DNA of 64,000 bases from Phocoena phocoena (GCF_963924675.1 NC_089220.1:168068761-168132760); one strand, 5' to 3'. Shown: positions 1 to 11,770, counted from the first letter of the stretch. Numbers and translations are program-made. The notes: generated from the letters alone by a model not told the origin.

Positions 1-3000
1 AAGTTAACAAAACACAAAAAATACCTCCATAACCTTTTATTCCAGGCACACGAGAAAAGCATAAAAACTTACTGCCTCAATCTACCCTTGTTCCCCTACA
101 GGTGTAACACCTTAAAATACTTTAATACTTCAAATTTTTCTGGGAATAATTTAATCTCCTATTGCACTTTTTTCCACTGTGCATTTATATCTTTAAACAT
201 ACACATACACACACCAACCACAACCCAATAATTAGATGGAATTTCAATCTTTTCTGGCATTTTAAAAACTTTTAGTGTCCACATTACTCTTTCAAGGAAG
301 GAAGCATCTCTGAAGCGTGCAGAAACTTTGCTCCAGGACCATTTCCTGCGGATGCAAATCAGCACCTTGTTGGATGGAGACAGATTTTCCTAAAATTCAG
401 AAAGTCGGCTTCAGTAACTTCCAAGTTCTTCTCTTTTGGAGACCTTATTAGTTAGAGTCACTTCCATGTTTTCTAAAGAAACACACCTAGTGTATATAAA
501 ATATACAACTGTAAAAGCAGATTCCCATATTGCTGTCTCCAAAGACTGAGACGTGTTCTGTACCTCTTGCCAATTCCACCATGGTACCATTTATTCTGTT
601 ATTTTCCCAGGAGGATGAGGAAATAGAGGAACAGGAGCATATATATCATATGATTTAGATGCAACTTTTATTGACAAACCCAAGTGATGACTTCAAGGCA
701 TTGGCAGAGGAAGTCCAGGAGCGACGTCCTGATCAAACATCCTCAACTAAAGTCAGGCTTCTGCATAAATGTTATTATGTGTCACTGCTGGATTTCTCCT
801 TTAGCACAACTGAAAATAAACTGCTTATATTGTACCCGTTATCCCACCTTAAATGAAATTCCTCTAGTATTGCAGAAGTAGGGCTGCCTTGCCCCTGAAA
901 AATGGTGAAGTAGATAAAGTTTATTTTTGCTACCATCTTACCATCCCTCTCCTCTGTCCTGATTTCCTGTAGTCATTCCTCAGGCTCTAGCCTGTGTCCG
1001 ATTCCCAAGGGCCTCCTTGCTGTCAGTTAATAATAGGTTTCGATGCTCTTATTCTTCTCAGAGTTTTTTGCATTTTAATAAGGCCCCCAGGGATTAAAAT
1101 GCCTCCAAAACCAAAAGAGTGAATCTCTAATGGTGGAATTTTAGGTGTCTATGACAGGCGTGGTGGGAGATTTTATGGGGAGGGTTCTTTCAGAAGACAA
1201 ACACCCTGACAGCCTTCAACTCCACTGACTTGGTACGGTTGGCCCTACAAAGGACAGGAATGTGAATTAATCAGCAAGGAAGTACTGAACTTTATTGAAA
1301 AGAAAACCTTAAACCTTTGTTAATTATAACAATGTTTTAATGAGTTTTCCAATAAATGAATATATGGTAACACTGGAAGCATTCTCCAGCTGGGAAAATT
1401 ATACAATATCTTAGGGAAAGTCTCTTTAGTGTCGGTGCAGTGGGAAATCTGAGATTTTTGAGATGGAAATGCTTCGTAATCTGTGTTCCAGGTCTTATCC
1501 TCTTACTGAAGGAAGCAATCACGTTGACACAGAGTAGAATCCTGGGATTAACTCTTAGGTACAGGCCTGAAATGATAATAATAAACCTCATACTGAACTG
1601 TTGTTTCCAACATACATTTTGTACATGGGTAAAAGAGAAAAAAGCCAGAATATTCTTCTCACCATTGTCTAGCACAAGAGGATGTCAGATTCCTGCACTT
1701 TATCTGGACCGCTCTATCGCCCTTTTTTTTCTCCCCCTGCTAAGTAAACAGTGGAGCTTCATCCATTATTCAGCTATCAGAGACTGCCAGGATTTTCTGG
1801 CTGTGGAACTCGGGAGTTCTTACATTTCTTTAAAAATGTGGAAAAATGTATTTGCAAAACTGCTGGAAAGGGAAATGAAGAAAGATACCAACTCCTGCAA
1901 TATAATTAATCCTTGTATCTCCCCCAGAGGGCTGACTTGAGTTTTTCTTTAGTAATGGGAATTTAGTTTTATTTCTTTTTTTGGTTGTCATTATTCACAC
2001 TTAACTACCTGTGGCAAGTTCTAGGGAGGAGAGAGACTATTGTAAACAGGTTTGGGGCACAGAGGAAGGAAGGGCTTTTAAATGATGCCTTGTGAGAACC
2101 AGCACAGAGCAGCCAGCCATGCCCAGCTCTACCTTAGAGCTGTAAACACGGCCGCTCCCAGCCAACCAAGTGTTACAAATTCTCCTTTTACAGCTCTGGG
2201 GAAGGCTTCCTATAATGTTTTCCACATTGAATGCTGAAGTTTGAAGTCTTCTTTTGGAGAGATTTTCCAGGTCAAAAGTTGCAGGTATAAGAATATTGAA
2301 AGGAATGTAAAATCTTGTGCATGTAAATATATATATTTTATTGCTTTCATCTTTGCAGCCAAGGATGGTGACCTCTACACTTGGAGGCACAGAACACGCC
2401 TCACATGGAGGGGACTAAAATGCACCAGGTTTGAGGAGATGAGAGCAGGAGCCTCCCAAACACTTGAAATGGACCCCAGTCTCCACTTCCAGCTGACGGC
2501 TTCTATAGGCTTCTGAGAAACCACAGAGCCTGAAGTGCTGTCTTGCTTACATTTTTCTGCCATCGGTGGTGGGGAGAGGGTGCAAAGGGCTCTGGACGTA
2601 CAGACAGAAGACCTGGTTTAAGGTCAGCAATTCCATTTGCTGTGCCTTCTATAGCGGACATCTTCAGCTAGGGGATTCACCGCACCCTCACATTTTGTAA
2701 AAGATTTTTTGTTTTTGGTAAATTACAGAACGCTATTGGAGTATAAGGTATTCGAATGATGGAAAGTCAGCACAATCTACATCAATGAAACTGGGATGTA
2801 TTATTAAATGTGATAGAGCGCACTTAGAATAGACATAGGTGAGCCCACTGGTACACGACGAAAAGGAAGCAAACTCATGCCCCCCCTTTTTTTTTGACAA
2901 AATAATTACTGTTAGAGGACTGTATGACTGTAAACTTGATGTAATCATAATTTTAAAAATCATGGAAAAATTCTCTCATGGTGGAATGTAGGTGTTCAGG

Positions 3001-3436
3001 TAGAAATAATGCTGCCACTGAGGAAGCACTTGGTATATGTGGGGAAAAATATTGAAAGGAGAGATCCATAGCTTGTGAACAACCATACATCAAAGCCGGT
3101 ATCATTAGCTCAAAGAGAAGAGGGTCTTGGGGAAAGTGACAGAGTCTTGTATATTTCACTATGTTTTTCAATGGCTGCTTGAAGACAAAGAAGGTGTCTG
3201 TGCAGATCCAGGCGGACTGGACAATACGATTGATGAACAATCAAGATTTAACATAGAGTCCAATGGAAACAAATACCTGAGCACTCATAAGTCAGGTACA
3301 AGGGGGAGGGTGTATAAAGAGAAATATTGGGGATTCTTACAATTTAATGGGGAGATAAAAGCATAAACAACTAAAATGAGGTGCAATAAGTAAGACAGAA
3401 AATATGAGACTTATGATTTAAGAATGACGTTATATG
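1..3436. other. unassigned sequence, no gene seen
   Basis: I see no gene and no repeat that I can name firmly. Open frames are short and overlap on both strands; the longest (1440-1940, 166 codons) has no recognisable domain. About 2575-2705 resembles a worn MIR on the plus strand. A C-run followed by a T-run lies at 2880-2897. The sequence is ordinary AT-rich mammalian DNA. Confidence 0.6.
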
Positions 3437-3733
3437 CGTGAAAGGAGTCAGAAGGTACAAACTTCCAGTTATAAAATAAATAAGTCATGGGGATGTAACG
3501 TACAGCATGATGACTAAAGTTAGCAATACTGTATTGCATATTTGAAAGTTGCTAAGAGAGTACATCTTAAACACTCTCATCACAAGAAAAGAATTCTGTA
3601 ACTCTGTGTGGTGATGGATACTAACTAAACTTATTGTGGTGACCATTTCACAATATATACAAATATTCAATTACTATGTTGTATAATTGAAACCAATATA
3701 ATGTTATATGTCAATTATACGTCAATAAAAAAG
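3437..3733 (+). mobile_element. L1 3' end (5'-truncated LINE-1)
   Basis: This matches the L1 3' UTR, including the stretch TTGCTAAGAGAGTA and the end segment in which TTGTATAATTGAAACC is followed by AATAAA at 3724-3729. A closely similar copy lies at 62640-63129. Only the last ~300 bp is present, as expected for a 5'-truncated insertion. No coding part is retained. Confidence 0.8.
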
Positions 3734-3734
3734 A

Positions 3735-3840
3735 GCAATAATATGATAATATATATTATATAACATAATTATTATGTAATTAATAGTAATTATATACTAT
3801 ATGTTATATATTATGTATACTATTTGTAAATACTATGGTA
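3735..3840. repeat. AT-rich low-complexity tract
   Basis: About 100 bp is almost pure A/T with many short self-complementary TATAT, ATTAT and TAATTA runs. It follows directly on the L1 tail and probably grew from it. Confidence 0.75.
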
Positions 3841-4318
3841 GAGGTATCTTATCTTTGTTGGTAACAGCAAATTTAATGGAGGTAATGATAAATTTTAACA
3901 TTTGGCTGAAACAATCAGTTGTGCAAATAAGAACTGAGAAAATTTGCTTTATCAGATATTCATGTGAAATGGAGGTTGAAGGTTTTTGTTAACAAGAAAG
4001 CTTTACTTTAACCAGTAGTGTAAATTCGTTACTGAAAATGATAATGACCGAGTTGATAAAAGCATATTGCCCAGGTCAAAGAAGTTAAAAGTCCTTCAGC
4101 ACTCTAAAATGACCAGACCCAAGATGAGGGACTGTAGTCTTGAGAAAGGTGATGAAGGATAAGTGTCTAGGGCATAAAGGGATGATTTGGAAGGGACAGG
4201 GTAACAGCATTAAATGGGTCATCAGGCATCTCAATGACTGTACCCATTTTAATTCATAGAGGTGACCTAAATGACAACATAGAGAGGCTAATGAGAGTGA
4301 AAGAAGGTTTCCACAACT
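3841..4318. other. unassigned sequence
   Basis: I see no gene, no clear repeat and no strong motif here. It separates the AT-rich tract from the LTR. Confidence 0.55.
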
Positions 4319-4744
4319 TACAGTTCCCGCGAGTAGGGGCTGGTGTGCCTCGCAGGGCCACACAGGAAAGCACTGGTATTACTCAAGAGACAGCAAAGAG
4401 TGAGGGGAAAGCATTGGCCTTTATTGTGTTTTCCATGGGAAAGACAAGGCAGAGCAGGGGAAACAGCTTAGGACTGGCCAGTTTGAACAATCCCAGCAGG
4501 CTTTGCGGCCTGGGGGTGTCCCTAGTTGTCTGGTACATGGCTGTAGTTGATTTAGGGCAGGGGAAATATTGGCTTGGTGGGTGAGAGTTCGATAACAGAG
4601 GTTGTTGTGGGTATGGACTCGTGATCTGTTAGTTTGTATATGAAAAGCATGTTCTTAGGGATTAACTAGCCCTGGAAGGGGCAGTCTCCCAGCCTCGCCC
4701 CTCTGGCCAGCTAGCTCCTCAAGATGTCAAAATATCATAAAACA
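4319..4744 (-). mobile_element. solo LTR of an endogenous retrovirus, ERV1-like
   Basis: Read on the minus strand this behaves as a retroviral LTR of about 425 bp. It begins with TGTTTTATG near 4744, has a U3-like body, then AATAAA (complement of 4420-4425), then a U5-like segment ending GGGAACTG near 4320. No gag, pol or env sequence lies on either side, so it is a solo LTR left by recombination. I could not identify a convincing 4-6 bp target duplication, and the terminal CA appears mutated to TA. The ends are therefore approximate and the family is inferred from structure. Confidence 0.55.
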
Positions 4745-5494
4745 TAGAAAATAAAAAAGTATGATTAATACAGCAGAGTCCAAACTGTAGCTCCAGGGTA
4801 AGAACTAGGAACCATGAGGAGAAGCTTTGGGGAGACAGGTTTTAGGGGAAAAAAGAAATCTTTCTATGAAATAGAGCCATCTAGAAGTGGAACAGATGTC
4901 TTTGTCAAATTGGGAATGTCTGAATCCAGATATATTTTGAGATGGAAAAACCAAGTCATTCATGTTGCAGGTAAGATTTCTTCAATGACTGGGAGGCAGG
5001 AATAAGGTCCAGCTCATAGATTCTATTATTCTGTAGTTAATTGTGTGCTTTGTGTATGAAGGAAACTCTATGGCAATCGTTTCCCTTCATGTTCTACTCC
5101 TTAACTTCTCAGGGGTAGAACTAATTTAAAAAGACTAAAATTTAGCAGTGGGAATAAATGGCAGGTTTTTTTTAACATAGTTGTAATAACTGGGGCTCTG
5201 ATGGGGAGGATTGGAAGCAAAGCCACTGGAAAAAGAACCCCTATTTTAGTGCCAGTTAAGTGGAAGCCAAGTGGCCAGAAGCCTTAGTTAAAAACAATGG
5301 GCTGACCTTGAGTTCTCTTGAGAAACTAGGGATTATAAGATTTGTGTTGGCAACGTCCTTCTATGAGGTCATTCTTCCACTAGAAATTTATAGAGCCTTT
5401 GCTTTGCCTAGTCCATCGGGGACTTCACAGTGTGTCAGGACCATCTTTTGAACCAGTTTATCTATTAGTTCTCATTTAAATGTGCTCCCATTAA
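4745..5494. other. unassigned sequence
   Basis: No gene is visible. About 4905-5035 has the look of a very old interspersed repeat, ending in a TAGATTCTATTATTCTG-type segment, but I cannot name it. Confidence 0.5.
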
Positions 5495-5620
5495 ATATTA
5501 AAAGACTCTAATGCTTAGTAAGAGTCTCAGTTTCCTCTTTCATAAAATGAAGGGGTTGTACTACAATGATCTATAAATTTCCTTTGATCCTAAAATTCCT
5601 TGACTCCACCATGCTGTTCT
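5495..5620 (+). repeat. MIR-type SINE fragment
   Basis: The order CTCAGTTTCCTC, then TAAAATGAAGGGGTTG, then a segment like CCTTTGATCCTAAAATTC follows the 3' half of MIRb/MIR3 elements in plus orientation. It is diverged and partial. Confidence 0.65.
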
Positions 5621-5654
5621 TTGAGGTACTCTTAAAAAGTCTGCTCCTTGGATC

Positions 5655-5750
5655 GACTCAAGTCACACGAACTGAACCTAATGTATAGCACAGGGATCTC
5701 TATTCAATACTCTGTAATGACCTGTATGGGAATAGAATCTAAAAAGAGTG

Positions 5751-5803
<53 letters not shown>

Positions 5804-5893
5804 GTATAACTGATTCACTTTGCTGTACAGCAGAAACTAACATAACATTGTAAATCAACTACACTCTAATAAAAATTAATTTAAAAAAATGTC
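5655..5893 (+). mobile_element. L1 3' end with internal (TA)n
   Basis: The L1 3' UTR is recognised by ATGTATAGCACAGGGA, then AACTGATTCACTTTGCTGTA, then AATAAA at 5868-5873 and an A-rich tail. The internal AT run at 5754-5800 expands a TATATA segment found at this place in other copies. The copy is 5'-truncated. Confidence 0.85.
5754..5800. repeat. (TA)n microsatellite
   Basis: 47 bp of perfect alternating A and T inside the L1 3' UTR. It is likely to vary in length between individuals and could extrude as a cruciform. Confidence 0.95.
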
Positions 5894-5944
5894 ATACAAG
5901 CTAGTCTTTGTGGTTGGCAGTAGACTGTGTGTCCAGCATTGTTC

Positions 5945-6070
5945 AGGTGGTCTGTGTGCTATAAGGTAGGTAGCATGGCTCTTATTTATAACCAAAGAAG
6001 CTGAGACTCAGGCAGATTAGCCAAGTGTCCAAAATCACACAGCTAACAAGGGGAAGATTAGGAGAAGCTA
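5945..6070 (-). repeat. MIR SINE fragment
   Basis: AGAAGCTGAGACTCAGG followed by a segment like CAAAATCACACAGCTAACAAG is the reverse-complement core of MIR. Confidence 0.7.
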
Positions 6071-6084
6071 ACTTTGCCTGTGTA

Positions 6085-7194
6085 ACTCTCTGTCTTATTG
6101 CAGAGTCCTGTGTTATAAGGATGAGCATCAACAGCATTCAGTGAGTGATGTTGGGATGGCCATTCTTTGTTTGACAGTAAAGTCACTGTCTTCTGGCTTG
6201 GAAGTATTGATCATTGCATCCGAGATCTGAGAATTGAAGTTTGGGACTCTGGTTCCTTTGCATCCCTCCCCAGTTAAGAGTTTGTTTTTTTCTGCCTGGG
6301 GTGTGAAAAGGAGAAAAGTTATACTGGAAAATTCATGGAAGTATTTGGATTTTTCTTCCAGTGAATTATGTTTTTTCTCCACAAGTTCTGTACCATTTTT
6401 TGTTTGCTCCAGTTCTACTTAAGGCAAGAAGAAAACACTTTCACTGCTAAAATTCTGTTCTGATATGCACGGACAGGCACCTGCCTTGCTTTTTAAAATT
6501 CATGTGAGCTCAGGAGACCTTTCAAATTGGGTATTTTATGGCTGTGAAGATTATTTGAGAATCCTGGACATGCAAGATTCAATTAGGGCGTCTGAACTCC
6601 TATCCAGCGCTAGGAAACAGGCTATTTCCATTTGTGGGTCTTCTGATACTCATAGAAATGATAGGAAATTAGCGTCTCTTCTCAGACATGGGTTACTGTC
6701 TCTCCATTCATTTTTATGAATCATGTGGTCCCCATAACTGAAAATGTGTCCCTGAGTGTGTTACTGCCGTGAAAACCCCCCAACTCTACTTATTTTACAA
6801 TCAGCAATTCAATTGTGTGGGATATGGTTCTTTGTAATGCACGGAAGGTTGGCAGCAGGAGGCTCCGTCAGTGCTATGAACTGGTGATATTTGGGCGCAA
6901 ACGTCTGTTGAATTGTCTGGATTTTAGATACTAACCAACAGGGCTACACGGTTAGTGCAGCCATGTGCTCAGAATTAAACGCAGAGGGGGAAGTCAGGTT
7001 AATCATTCTCGAACCTGGGGAATTCAGTATATAGGTCTGCTTTTACTGTGTATGCCTTTATTTTCAAAAACTTAATGAAAGTTTTTCACATCTGATTTCC
7101 ACTATATACTTGTGAAAAAGAACTTTGAGATGTGTATGTGTGGGCACACATGACACAGTTTTGAGGGGAGCAGGATGGGGCCAGTGAGACAGTT
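6085..7194. other. unassigned sequence
   Basis: No gene or nameable repeat. Short frames at 6234-6422 and 6465-6719 show no domain and no splice context. Confidence 0.55.
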
Positions 7195-7395
7195 AGCAAA
7201 GTGGCTAGGCATATAGGTTTTAAAGTTAGATAACTTTTGGGCAGGACTACCTCACTTTTATTAACTGCAAAATGGAGTAATAAAATTGCCTATTTCATCA
7301 GGTCTTAGAAGAATTAAGTAAGGTAATTAATGCATGTAACGGACTTAGTGTCATACCTGGCACAGGGCACACACCCATGTTTGCATAATTAAATG
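7195..7395 (+). repeat. MIR SINE
   Basis: It follows the MIR consensus from the AACTGCAAAATGGAGTAATA segment through TTAATGCATGTAACGG to CATACCTGGCACAGGGCA, in plus orientation. This is nearly full length but diverged. Confidence 0.75.
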
Positions 7396-7425
7396 AAACG
7401 CTAGTTGCTCTTCTTTATCAATATT

Positions 7426-7465
7426 CATCACCATCACCACCATCATCATCACCATCATCACCATC
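7426..7465. repeat. (CAT/CAC)n trinucleotide repeat
   Basis: About 40 bp of CAT and CAC triplets in mixed order. It is imperfect, so probably moderately stable. Confidence 0.9.
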
Positions 7466-7475
7466 TCCTTCGTTA

Positions 7476-8404
7476 TGGTATTTCAAAACACAAAAGAGCT
7501 TTGAAACCCTTTGGGAATAGCTTTCTTCTTTAAATTTATCTACTAATTGATATTTACTGCATTAGGAGCAAATGAAGTAGTGTGTATATGAGTGCGATCA
7601 TGAATGTAAGTATATGTGTATGTTTTAGCCGATCCACGTGTTAAAAACTCCATTTGGTCTTATTAGACTTCACTTAATTGCTTCATTTGTTGAACTAATG
7701 CCTGGTATTCACAGAATAATTTCTTTTCTCCCTTTTACATATACAAATAAACTATTGAATATGTTGTTCCAGTGAATGCTAAAATAATGACTAATACACA
7801 AGGGGCCAATTTAGCAGGAACCCTTCATCATGGCTTCCTGCAACTGGACCCCCACTGGAAACATGTAATAATAAATCAGTGATTGCAGATAACGGAGCGC
7901 TGGAGAACGCAGGCCAAGGGAAACCAGCCCCCAACCTCTTCTCAATATAGGTTTTAAGGAACTGAAGTTGTCTTGCTTAATCTTTGTCTTTCCTTTTCCA
8001 CTTCTCTTGACTCACATTCCACCTAGCAATTCATAATGGCCAGAATGCTCAGTAAATGAAGAACCACTTTCTGCCCTCTGGTTGGAACTGATGTTCAATG
8101 CTTAGTGTCAGGAGTTTCAGGAGGCTGTCTGTTGGGGACAGGTTACAACAAAATCACACACAGTCTTTCCTTTTTTGTAAGGTCATAATCATATGATTCA
8201 TTTCTCTCTGTTTGCGTGATCATTAAAAGATATGAAATGTGAAGTTTGTTAAACCACAAAATATTAAGCACCATGGTCAGCACGGAAGTGTTTTGCTTGT
8301 GATATATACAGAAGGGTTGCTGTCTGAACACATCAGCTAATAAACTTAAAAGAAACACAGGGTCAAACCTTGTTCCGACACTAAAGTGCTAATTGGTAAT
8401 TTGG
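7476..8404. other. unassigned sequence
   Basis: No gene, RNA gene or clear repeat is visible. Confidence 0.5.
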
Positions 8405-8555
8405 TAGAATGGAAGGAGCAGATCTTCGGCATTAGAGGTCTGGATGCTAAGACCGTTTCTATCAGTAGCTGGATGATTAGGCTCTGGACTTCTTGGGAAG
8501 CTCGATTCCCTCATTTTAAAAATCAAGAGTTTGGTCACTGATCTCTATAGCTCTT
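8405..8555 (+). repeat. MIR SINE fragment
   Basis: The order GGAGCAGATC, GTCTGGATGCTAAGACC, CTGGATGATTAGG and CCTCATTTTAAAAATCAAG follows the 5' and central MIR consensus. It is strongly diverged. Confidence 0.5.
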
Positions 8556-8627
8556 TAATAACACTGTGGCTTGCCTGTGGCATTTCCAGGTGTTTATAAT
8601 TGTATATAGATGTGGTACTTAGCTGTG

Positions 8628-8715
8628 GTCCCTTCCTCCCTCCCTCCATCCCTCTTCCCTTCCTTCTCCCTCTCTACCTCTCTCCCTCCCCTTTTTCCCT
8701 TTCCTCCCTCCACCT
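8628..8715. repeat. polypyrimidine (CCCTT)n-like tract
   Basis: About 88 bp on the plus strand is almost only C and T, rich in CCCTCC and CCCTTCC units. A homopurine-homopyrimidine run of this length could form triplex DNA. Confidence 0.85.
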
Positions 8716-8724
8716 TCTTTTAAC

Positions 8725-9195
8725 ACAACAGCTGAGCAAATACTATGTGTCAACAGCCCTTGTGCTAGATCTAAGTGAACAGAACAGACGTCTTCTTTGC
8801 TCTCGTGGGATTTACAGAGCAGACATTAAAAAAATCATATAAATAAAATAACGTTATGTTTATCAGATCAATGAAAGAGAAGTTCACAGTGTGTGCAAGT
8901 TGTCACAGGGAGCCTAACTTGTTTTACGGTGGATGGGCAAGAAAAGTGGTTCCAGCGGGATGGTGTTTGAGCTTGACGGTGCTGGGGAGGGGTGGGGGGG
9001 GAGTTAGCTGAGAGAGGCAAGTGTCCTTATTACAGGGAACAGCACCTGTTATGTGAAGGCCTCAAGGCAGGGAAAGTAGGGGCACTGGGAAACTCAAAGA
9101 GCCTGGAAAGAAGAGGGCCGGGAAGAGATAGGCTGATGCCTACCAAGCTCGGACGTTTTCTCTTTATTCTAAGGTCGGTGACAGCAATTGAATGA
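8725..9195 (+). repeat. probable L2-class ancient repeat
   Basis: The order ACTATGTGTCAACAGCCCTTG, CTCGTGGGATTTACAGAGC, a run of AATAAAAT, then AAGGCCTCAAGGCAGGGAAA follows a common ancient mammalian repeat of the 'fixed amount lost, herd of calls' type that I associate with L2-class elements. The family name is uncertain. It contains a G-rich run at 8984-9001. Confidence 0.45.
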
Positions 9196-9204
9196 TCTTC
9201 AAAA

Positions 9205-10514
9205 TGTCCGTGTTGAAATACAGTATTTCAAATATACAGAAAGTTATAGAATATAATAAACAAAGATCTCTGCACTGATCACTCGACTTTATTAAATTTG
9301 GACATTTTGTCATAGTTCCCTCTTTGTAGAGTCACGTGACACTGTGGCTGCATGTATATCTTTCTGATTTCACTCTCTCTCTTTCCAGAGATCATCACAT
9401 CACCCTGTAGCCTTCGTATCCACCACTCACATTCAGGCTTTTATATTCTCACTAAAACTTTAGGTAACCATAAGTAGAATATAATACCATTTTGCAAGTT
9501 TAAAACTTTATATAATTAATATTATACTCTATGATTTTGCAGCTTGCTTTTTTTTTCACAAAACTCTAAGATTTTGAGATTTATACATTTTGGCAATCAA
9601 GTTATTTATTTTTAACTGCTATATAATCTTTTAGTGTGTGAACTGTATTGTTAACATACCACCATTTATTTGTATATGTTTCCATTAATAGACATTTAGG
9701 AATTTTTCCAATATTTTGCCGATACAGACTACACTGCTAAGAACATTCTTGTATGTGGCTCGTGTAAATAAGCAAGAGTTTTTCTAGGAAATATTCCTAG
9801 AAGTAGAATTGTTGGATTGAAAAGTATGTATTGACTTGCAACAAATTAATGTCCATTGTCTATTTGTCAATCTCATTGCTATATATTTTAATAAGGAAAA
9901 AGTATTGAATTTTATCAAATGCCTTTTCTTAATTTATTGAGTTGATAATTTGACGTTTTTCCTTAATCTATTTGGTATTATGTTAATAGATTTTTCAGAT
10001 GTTGAAACATCCTTTAAATCCTTGTGTACCTATTTGATCTTGATCATGGTCATATTATTATATGATATGTTACTTTTACAAACATCTAAATTTGACTTTT
10101 TTTCATCTGTGAATAATTTATTTATTTTTTATTTAACAAACACCTTTACAGTGCTTTGAAGTGTCAAAAACTTTCTATGTACATTTTTTTGACTTACTCT
10201 TTAAAAATTAAAATTTTTAGGATTTCTGTAGGTATGTACATACATGAGATTTATCTAATTTTCTTTTATGACATTGATCCTATCTCTTTTGGGTATCAAG
10301 CCTTTACCAATATCCCCAAATGGGTTCCTTTTCCTCCTTATCTAACTATGAAAAAGTCAGTAGAAGAGAAGTCATTTGTTTCATGAAAGTTTGGTAAAAC
10401 TCTCCTCCAACACACTTTGGGTCTGATAACTTTTGGAATGGCAATTTGATTACTAATTTAGTTTTCAAATGGGTGATTGATTGATTCAATTATCTGCTTC
10501 TTCCACACTAAATA
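9205..10514 (-). mobile_element. ancient L1 (L1M/HAL1-like), 3' portion
   Basis: Read on the minus strand this is decayed L1. 9590-9830 is the C-terminal part of ORF2 (plus-strand landmarks GACATTTAGGAATTTTTCC and GAACATTCTTGTATGTGGC). 9900-10510 corresponds to reverse-transcriptase-domain sequence (landmark TTGATCATGGTCATATTATT is close to the usual 'TTGATCATGGTG' position). No frame stays open over any useful length. It continues beyond the insertions at 10515 and 11045. Confidence 0.7.
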
Positions 10515-10846
10515 CAGTAAGTCCCCTACATATGAACCTTCAAGCTGCAAACATGCGTTTGCATGTCCGATCACGTAAGTGAGTTCACGTGTCTGGCGTA
10601 CATCGTCGTGTGTGCGTCCTCTAAAAGTGGTTGTGCTTTTGTGTACTGTACAGTACAGTATAGGGTACAGTACTACAGTATCTTTCTTTCAAGCCCAGGA
10701 TGTCCTGAAGCAAACATAAAAGCAGCGGTGTATAGCCAATTGTGTTAGTTGGGTACCTAGGCTAACTTTGTTGGACTTAACAAACAAATTGGACTTAACG
10801 AACCCGCTCTCAGAATGGAACTTGTTCGTATGTAGGGGACTTACTG
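10515..10846. mobile_element. non-autonomous TIR DNA transposon (Tigger/mariner type)
   Basis: This 332-bp element has terminal inverted repeats. The left end reads CAGTAAGTCCCCTACATA and the right end is its reverse complement, matching for about 23 of 24 bases. It is preceded by TA and followed by TG, the latter probably a mutated TA target duplication. There is no transposase frame. An internal palindromic patch rich in GTACAGTAC lies at 10645-10680. It interrupts the ancient L1, so it inserted later. The exact family name is not certain. Confidence 0.8.
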
Positions 10847-11023
10847 TGTTGGTAATTTTTATCTTTTAAAGTTATTTAACCTAAGCCTCCAAATTTATTT
10901 GCATAAAATGGTTTATTAAATTGTCTCAAATATATTTCTATGCCTATAGTCATGGCTTCTTTTTATTTTTAATATTATGAATTTGTGTTTTCTCTTATTT
11001 CTTAATGAGTCTTACAAGTGATT
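10847..11023 (-). mobile_element. ancient L1, continued
   Basis: This resumes the same minus-strand L1 after the DNA transposon, with ORF2 sequence seen on the plus strand as TGTCTCAAATATATTTCTATG and TTTCTTAATGAGTCTTACAAG. It ends at the target duplication of the next insertion. Confidence 0.6.
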
Positions 11024-11044
11024 TGTCTATTCCATTACCTTTTT

Positions 11045-11770
11045 TATTTATAGGGGTATATATTTATTTTTAATTAGTAAAACTTACTGTCTCATTACTG
11101 TACCACTGGGTGGATTTATTTTCATTTACTTATTAAACCAGTTCCCTGCTGATGGATATTAAGGTTGTTTTCATGTTCACTGTTTAGTTTTTTGAAAATT
11201 TTTTTATTGAAGAATAGTATGCAATATTATATGTTACAGGTGTACAGTATAGTGATTCACAATTGTTAAAGGTTATACTCCATTTATAGTTATTATAAAA
11301 TATTGGCTGTATTCCCCATGTTGTACAATATATCCTTGTAGCTTATTCTATACCTAGTAGTATGTACCTCTTAGTCCTCCACCCCTATGTTGTTTCTCCC
11401 TACTTCTCTCTCCCCATTGGTAACCACTAGTTTGTTCTCTCTATCTGTGACTCTGCTTCTTTTTTGTTATTTTCACTAGTCTGTTGTATTTTTTAGATTC
11501 CACATGTAAGTGGTATCGTACAGTATCATACAGTGGTATCACACAGTAAGTCTGTCTGACTTAGTATGATAATCTCTAGATCCATCCATGTTGCAGCAAA
11601 TGGCATTATTTCACTTTTTTTATGGCTGAGTGGTATTCCATTGCATATACATATATACCATATCTTCTTTATCCGTTCATCAGTTGATGGACATTTAGGT
11701 TGCTTCCATATCTTGGCAATCATAAGCAATGCTGCTATGAACATGGGGTGCATGTATCTTTTCTAATTGC
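11045..11770 (-). mobile_element. L1 3' fragment with extra 3' sequence, TSD-flanked
   Basis: 11183-11770 is the 3' end of a mid-age L1 on the minus strand. Translation of 11526-11753 shows ORF2 C-terminal residues such as AKIWKQPKCPSTDERIKK, followed by the 3' UTR down to about 11190. Another 138 bp (11045-11182) lies beyond the usual L1 3' end. The whole unit is flanked by a ~21-bp direct repeat at 11024-11044 and 11771-11791 with 19 matches, so it inserted as one piece. The extra part looks like a 3' transduction and contains older L1-like sequence. Confidence 0.7.

Noticed and set aside
1440..1940. 166-codon open frame on the plus strand
   Set aside because: No recognisable domain; an opposing frame overlaps it; no splice sites, upstream promoter or poly(A) signal that make sense together.
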